DNA of 35,003 nt from Phenylobacterium deserti (GTDB lineage: Bacteria > Pseudomonadota > Alphaproteobacteria > Caulobacterales > Caulobacteraceae): NCBI GenBank assembly GCA_945859865.1, contig CAMAOY010000010.1:1-35003 (forward strand), read 5' to 3'. Shown here in pieces: positions 31,731 to 35,003 of the stretch; within the stretch, counting starts at the first letter, position 1; each line of letters begins with the position of its first letter. Under the pieces are notes generated by a model. The model was not told the DNA's origin and ran no database searches. It saw only the letters and a list, made by a program, of their open reading frames with translations. The position numbers were made by a program, and so were the translations under genes.

Positions 31731-32208
31731 CCGGCGATTTACCTGATCGTCGGCCGCGCAGGGCGCGGAAGAATCCCCGCAGCAGGTCGCCGGACTCCCT
31801 GGCCAGAACGCCTCCGGTGACCTCAGGCCGCCAGTGGCAGGTTGCCGTGTCGAAGACCCGCGCCCCGTGGACCACGCCGCCGCCCTTGGGATCATCGGCA
31901 CCGAACACCACCCGGCCGATCCGGGCGTGGCTTATGGCCCCGGCGCACATGGGGCAGGGCTCCAGGGTCACGTAGAGGGTCAGGCCGGTCAGCCGGTAGT
32001 TGCCAAGCCTGCGGGCCGCCGTGCGCAGGGCGCGAATCTCCGCATGGGCCGTGGGGTCCTGGTCCCCGATGGGCGCATTGCCCTCGGCCGCCAGCACCTC
32101 CCCCGTGGCCGGGTCGACAATGACCGCCCCCACCGGGGTCTCCCCTCGGTCTGCAGCGGCTTGCGCCTCGGCGAGCGCAATGCGCATGTATTCTGGGTCA
32201 TGGTCCAC
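31723..32208 (-). CDS. tadA: tRNA-specific adenosine deaminase TadA
   Basis: Deaminates A34 to inosine in the anticodon of tRNA-Arg(ACG), which is essential for decoding CGN arginine codons. The 161 residues have the zinc site His55-Ala-Glu57 (TAHAEI) with the proton-shuttling Glu57, and Cys85/Cys88 in LEPCPMCAG. The C-terminus is about normal with a basic tail. I chose GTG 32208 because the conserved N-terminal helix (EYMRIALAEAQ) begins a few residues later; ATG 32187 is possible but cuts into it. TTGACC, 18 bp before TCGTAA on the minus strand (inside rluB), would place the transcript start near the GTG. The start overlaps the rluB start head to head. Confidence 0.92.
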   Translation of the reverse strand: MDHDPEYMRIALAEAQAAADRGETPVGAVIVDPATGEVLAAEGNAPIGDQDPTAHAEIRALRTAARRLGNYRLTGLTLYVTLEPCPMCAGAISHARIGRVVFGADDPKGGGVVHGARVFDTATCHWRPEVTGGVLARESGDLLRGFFRALRGRRSGKSPVR

Positions 32209-33684
32209 GATCCGTTACGAACCCCCGCCGGCGGCGAAGGTCAATCCCCGGAGGGCGGCGGCGAGCGCGTCGCCAAGGCCCTGGCCCGTGCCGGCGTGGC
32301 CTCCCGCCGGGAGGTCGAGCGCCTGATCACCGAGGGCCGGGTTGCGTTGAACGGCCGCACACTGGATACCCCCGCAGTCCGCATCGACCCGGGCGACATA
32401 CTGACCGTGGACGGAGAAGTGATCGCCGACGCGGAGCCGGTCCGCCTGTTCCGCTATCACAAGCCCTCGGGCCTGATGACCTCGCATAACGATCCCCAGG
32501 GCCGCCCGACCGTCTTCCAGGCGCTTCCTCCAGGCCTTCCGCGGCTGATTTCCGTCGGCCGTCTCGACCTTGCGACAGAGGGCCTGCTCCTCCTCACCAA
32601 TGACGGGGGCGTGGCCCGGACCCTGGAACTGCCCGCCACGGGCCTCGTCCGCCGCTACAGGGCCCGCGCCTTTGGCCGGATCACCCAGGACAGGCTGGAC
32701 GCCCTCAAGGCCGGCGTAATGGTGGAAGGCGTTCGTTACGGCCCGGTCGAGGCGGTGATCGACAAGGCCCGGGAGGGTGTCTCCGGCGCCAACCTCTGGG
32801 TCAGCGTTACCCTCTCAGAGGGCAAGAACCGCGAGGTCCGTAAGGTGCTGGAATCGGTCGGCCTCAAGGTCAACCGGCTGATTCGCCTGGCCTACGGTCC
32901 CTTCGCCCTCTCCACCCTGCCTCCGGGCGAGATCGAAGAGGTGGGGCCAAGGGTGATCCGCGAACTCTTCAGCCACATCATCCCCCCCGAGGACCTGCCC
33001 GGGGGAGACAGGCCGAAGTGGAGCCGACGGGCCCCGGTCTCGGAAAAGCGCCGCGAGGTCGTGGCGGCGGAGACAACCCCTAAGGGCGATTCCGCCGACC
33101 GGGGTCGTCCCGCCTACAAGGCTGGCTGGGCCCGACCCAAACCGAAGGCACCGGGGGGATATCCGCCCCGGAAGCCTGGCGATCGCAAGCCCGACACCGG
33201 GAAGCCAGACGCCCGCAAGCCGGAAGCCCGGAAGCCCGTTGCCCGGAAGCCAGACGATCGGAAACCCGTTGCCCGGAAGCCTAGCGATCGGAAACCCGAT
33301 GCTCGGAAGCCTGACGATCGGAAACCCGTTGCCCGGAAGCCTAGCGATCGGAAACCCGATGCTTGGAAGCCTGACGATCGCAAGCCCGATGCTCGGAGAG
33401 CCGACACCGGCAAGCCAGGCGACCGGAAGCTAGCCGCCCCCAAACCCGGCACCCGGAAGCCGGCCGCCAGCAGGGCGGGGAAGACAGATATCGGCAGGCC
33501 GCCGGCGGGGCCCAAGGCCCGCTCCGGCGGCCCCACCCGCGCCGTCAGACCTTCTGGATCTCCACCGGACGGCGGGCGGCCTCCAGGGCCAGGCGGGCCG
33601 AAGCGGTCCGCATCACTTCCAGGAACGACCGGCGCTCCTCGGAAAGGCCCTCCGAAAGGGGGCGGTCGAGGGCCGCGCGGGTAA
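32200..33684 (+). CDS. rluB: RsuA/RluB-family rRNA pseudouridine synthase with long repetitive basic tail
   Basis: Predicted to convert a uridine of rRNA to pseudouridine; RluB modifies 23S U2605 in E. coli, but RsuA, RluE and RluF are close relatives. The 494 residues have an N-terminal S4 RNA-binding domain (about 22-75, ERVAKALARAGVASRREVE), and a catalytic domain with Asp123 in GRLDLATEGLLLLTNDG and the KNREVRKVLESVGLKVNRLIR segment, ending near 265. The remaining 230 residues are a Lys/Arg/Pro tail with a 10-residue repeat (338-397); E. coli RluB is only 291 long. ATG 32200 is the only good start and has no clear SD. The last 46 codons overlap the convergent hydratase. Confidence 0.88.
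   Translation: MVHDPLRTPAGGEGQSPEGGGERVAKALARAGVASRREVERLITEGRVALNGRTLDTPAVRIDPGDILTVDGEVIADAEPVRLFRYHKPSGLMTSHNDPQGRPTVFQALPPGLPRLISVGRLDLATEGLLLLTNDGGVARTLELPATGLVRRYRARAFGRITQDRLDALKAGVMVEGVRYGPVEAVIDKAREGVSGANLWVSVTLSEGKNREVRKVLESVGLKVNRLIRLAYGPFALSTLPPGEIEEVGPRVIRELFSHIIPPEDLPGGDRPKWSRRAPVSEKRREVVAAETTPKGDSADRGRPAYKAGWARPKPKAPGGYPPRKPGDRKPDTGKPDARKPEARKPVARKPDDRKPVARKPSDRKPDARKPDDRKPVARKPSDRKPDAWKPDDRKPDARRADTGKPGDRKLAAPKPGTRKPAASRAGKTDIGRPPAGPKARSGGPTRAVRPSGSPPDGGRPPGPGGPKRSASLPGTTGAPRKGPPKGGGRGPRG
33211..33390 (+). repeat. Six 30-bp tandem units in the rluB tail
   Basis: Six in-frame units of 30 bp encode ARKP(E/D/S)(A/D)RKP(V/D). Units 2+3 and 4+5 are near copies, giving a 60-bp higher-order repeat (33241-33300 and 33301-33360, differing at few bases). 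Each half-unit is the five-residue xxRKP. The near identity suggests recent tandem duplication. Confidence 0.9.
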
Positions 33685-34345
33685 GCCGCTTGGCGGCGGC
33701 TATGCCCTCGGCCCCGCGCCCCTCCCATTCCTGCGCCATCTCCAGGGCCCGGGCCAGGGGGTCAGCCGCTAGCTCATGTACCAGGCCGATGGCATGGGCC
33801 TCCGCGCCCGTGAAGGTCAGGCCGCGCAGGATGATCTCCAGGGCCCTGGCCTCGCCCACCACCCGAGGCAGGCGCTGGGTGCCGCCGCCGCCGGGGAAGA
33901 TACCGATCCGGGTCTCGGGCAGGCCGATGGAAGCCGCTTCCGGCGTGGCGATCCGGAGGTCGCAGGCCAGGGCCAGCTCGAAGCCGCCGCCCTGGCAGAG
34001 GCCGTTGATGGCCGCCACCACCGGCTTGTCCACAGCCGCGATCATATCCGTCAGTTCCAGGAAGCCGGGCACCGGCGGCGGCGCGTCGGCGCGCGGCGGG
34101 GAAGGGGGTGGCCCGTCCTGCAGTCGGGCGCTCATGTCGGCCAGCTCGTCTACGTCATAGTGCCGGATGAAGATGCCGGGCACGCCCCCGGTCAGGATCA
34201 GGCAGCGCACCGTGGGATCGCCTAGTGCGACCTCCGCTTCGGTGTACATCTCCCGGGCACCGGCCGCGGTCATCGTGCCCCAGGGCGGGTTGGCATAGGT
34301 CAGGACGACCGCCGCCCCCTTGCGTTCGCGGGTCACCAGGCTCAT
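33545..34345 (-). CDS. Enoyl-CoA hydratase/isomerase family protein
   Basis: Crotonase-fold enzyme of 266 residues, likely to hydrate 2-trans-enoyl-CoA in fatty-acid or branched-chain breakdown. The oxyanion-hole segment NGLCQGGGFELALACDLRIA contains Glu123, and LPETRIGIFPGGGGTQRLPR contains Glu144, matching the two catalytic glutamates of true enoyl-CoA hydratases. A Pro-rich insert (about 78-93) precedes the active site. I chose ATG 34345 because AGGGAGG is 5 bases upstream; the GTG at 34348 is too close to the SD. The last 140 bp are antisense to rluB. It is divergent from rsmD by 62 bp. Confidence 0.88.
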   Translation of the reverse strand: MSLVTRERKGAAVVLTYANPPWGTMTAAGAREMYTEAEVALGDPTVRCLILTGGVPGIFIRHYDVDELADMSARLQDGPPPSPPRADAPPPVPGFLELTDMIAAVDKPVVAAINGLCQGGGFELALACDLRIATPEAASIGLPETRIGIFPGGGGTQRLPRVVGEARALEIILRGLTFTGAEAHAIGLVHELAADPLARALEMAQEWEGRGAEGIAAAKRLTRAALDRPLSEGLSEERRSFLEVMRTASARLALEAARRPVEIQKV

Positions 34346-34407
34346 CACGACCTCCCTGTCTGTCTTTATCCTGCCGCCACCCTAGACCTGACCGAGGCGA
34401 GCCCGCC

Positions 34408-34983
34408 ATGCGCATTGTTTCCGGCGCCCTCAAGGGCCGCAACCTCGTCGCGCCGCCCGGGCAGGCCACCCGGCCCACTTCCGACCGGGCCCGTCAGGCT
34501 GTCTTCAACATCCTGGAGCACGCCGCCTGGGCGCCGCCCCTGGCGGGCGCCCGGGTCATCGACCTCTTCGCCGGTTCGGGTGCCCTGGGGTTCGAGGCCC
34601 TGTCCCGGGGTGCAGCCTTCTGCCTCTTCGTGGAGACTGAGGCGGCCGCCCGGGGCGCCATCCGCGACAATGCCGAGGCCTTTGCCCTCTTCGGTCGCAC
34701 CCGCATCCACCGCCGGGACGCCACCGACCTGGGCGTCCGCCCCGGAGCCGACGGCCCGGCCTTCAACCTGGCCTTCCTCGACCCGCCCTACGGCCAGGGC
34801 CTGGGCGAGACCGCCCTGGCCTGCCTGCGCGAAGGCGGCTGGCTGGCCGCCGACGCCCTCGCCGTCCTCGAGACCGGCGCCGGCGACCCCACCCCGGAAA
34901 CGCCTGGCTACACTCTCCTCGACGCCCGCACCTGGGGCGCGGCAAAGGTCTGGTTCCTGCAGCTTGAGGGCGGTTCGGGCTAG
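34408..34983 (+). CDS. rsmD: 16S rRNA (guanine966-N2)-methyltransferase RsmD
   Basis: Methylates G966 of 16S rRNA in the assembling 30S subunit with S-adenosylmethionine. The 191 residues fit the E. coli length (198): the starting MRIVSGALKGRNL and RPTSDRARQAVFNIL segments, the SAM-binding VIDLFAGSGALGFEALSRGA (50-69), and the catalytic DPPYG at 124-128. ATG 34408 has GAGGCGAG upstream; a 61-residue extension would run into the divergent hydratase. It lies beyond that hydratase from rluB, so the rRNA-modification pair brackets a metabolic gene. Confidence 0.94.
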   Translation: MRIVSGALKGRNLVAPPGQATRPTSDRARQAVFNILEHAAWAPPLAGARVIDLFAGSGALGFEALSRGAAFCLFVETEAAARGAIRDNAEAFALFGRTRIHRRDATDLGVRPGADGPAFNLAFLDPPYGQGLGETALACLREGGWLAADALAVLETGAGDPTPETPGYTLLDARTWGAAKVWFLQLEGGSG

Positions 34984-35003
34984 GTGCGCCCCAGCCGCGC
35001 CGC

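Noticed and set aside
31834-32199. 122-residue N-terminal extension of rluB
   Set aside because: It reads antisense through tadA and shows no S4-related sequence.
33181-33420. CRISPR-like regular repeats
   Set aside because: Repeats are contiguous, in frame and encode KP-rich protein; there are no unique spacers or cas genes.
1-35003. Prophage, transposon or genomic island
   Set aside because: No integrase, transposase, tRNA-flanked repeat or change in composition was noticed; genes are typical core functions throughout.

Overview
This window looks like chromosomal DNA of a Caulobacterales alphaproteobacterium (Caulobacter or Phenylobacterium type). The reasons are the very high GC content, the dense short-gapped operons, the alphaproteobacterial type of histidyl-tRNA synthetase encoded next to hisZ and hisG, a SapC-family protein, GANTC sites and a CtrA-like box before nrdA, and many GTG or weak-SD starts. 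The genus is an inference. I see no phage, IS element, CRISPR array, tRNA or rRNA; almost every gene is a recognisable core or metabolic gene.

Layout. 1-87: the tail of an outer-membrane barrel gene with a terminator. 224-2627: the aguA-aguB agmatine-to-putrescine pathway with a translationally coupled GNAT acetyltransferase. 2624-5012: an R-specific MaoC hydratase (-), a SapC-family protein (+) and a small hotdog protein (-), with two nested palindromes packed between the last two. 5169-8854: dsbD-type thiol reductase and pgi. 8944-11366: an acyl-CoA synthetase and an SDR. 11429-15198: a histidine operon of a His-rich leader peptide, hisS, hisZ and hisG, followed by a structured, terminator-ended RNA candidate. 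15411-21042: a small exported protein (-), an HI0933-type flavoprotein, an M13 metallopeptidase (-) and a Kef-type antiporter. 21207-22403: an OmpA-like porin with a 25-proline linker. 22776-25815: nrdA and nrdB, each behind a tandem pair of NrdR-like boxes. 25822-27996: htpX and a dicarboxylate symporter (-). 28108-31730: AMP nucleosidase, an alanine-glyoxylate-type aminotransferase and a Tat-exported dienelactone hydrolase-like protein. 31723-34983: tadA (-), an RluB-type pseudouridine synthase with a long repetitive basic tail, an enoyl-CoA hydratase (-) and rsmD, so three of the last four genes modify RNA.

The most interesting signals are regulatory rather than a new gene cluster. First, a 25-codon ORF with five His codons in a seven-codon run (11429-11506) precedes hisS and is followed by mutually exclusive hairpins, one of which covers the hisS Shine-Dalgarno sequence. 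Second, nrdA and nrdB carry the same promoter/operator geometry: two boxes 31 bp apart, one over the -35 and one over the -10. Third, two related composite palindromes fill the gap at 4508-4620 and include one stop codon and touch another. Fourth, tadA and rluB appear to overlap at their start codons, while the repetitive rluB tail runs 140 bp antisense into the next gene. All functional statements come from reading motifs and arrangement; no database search was run.
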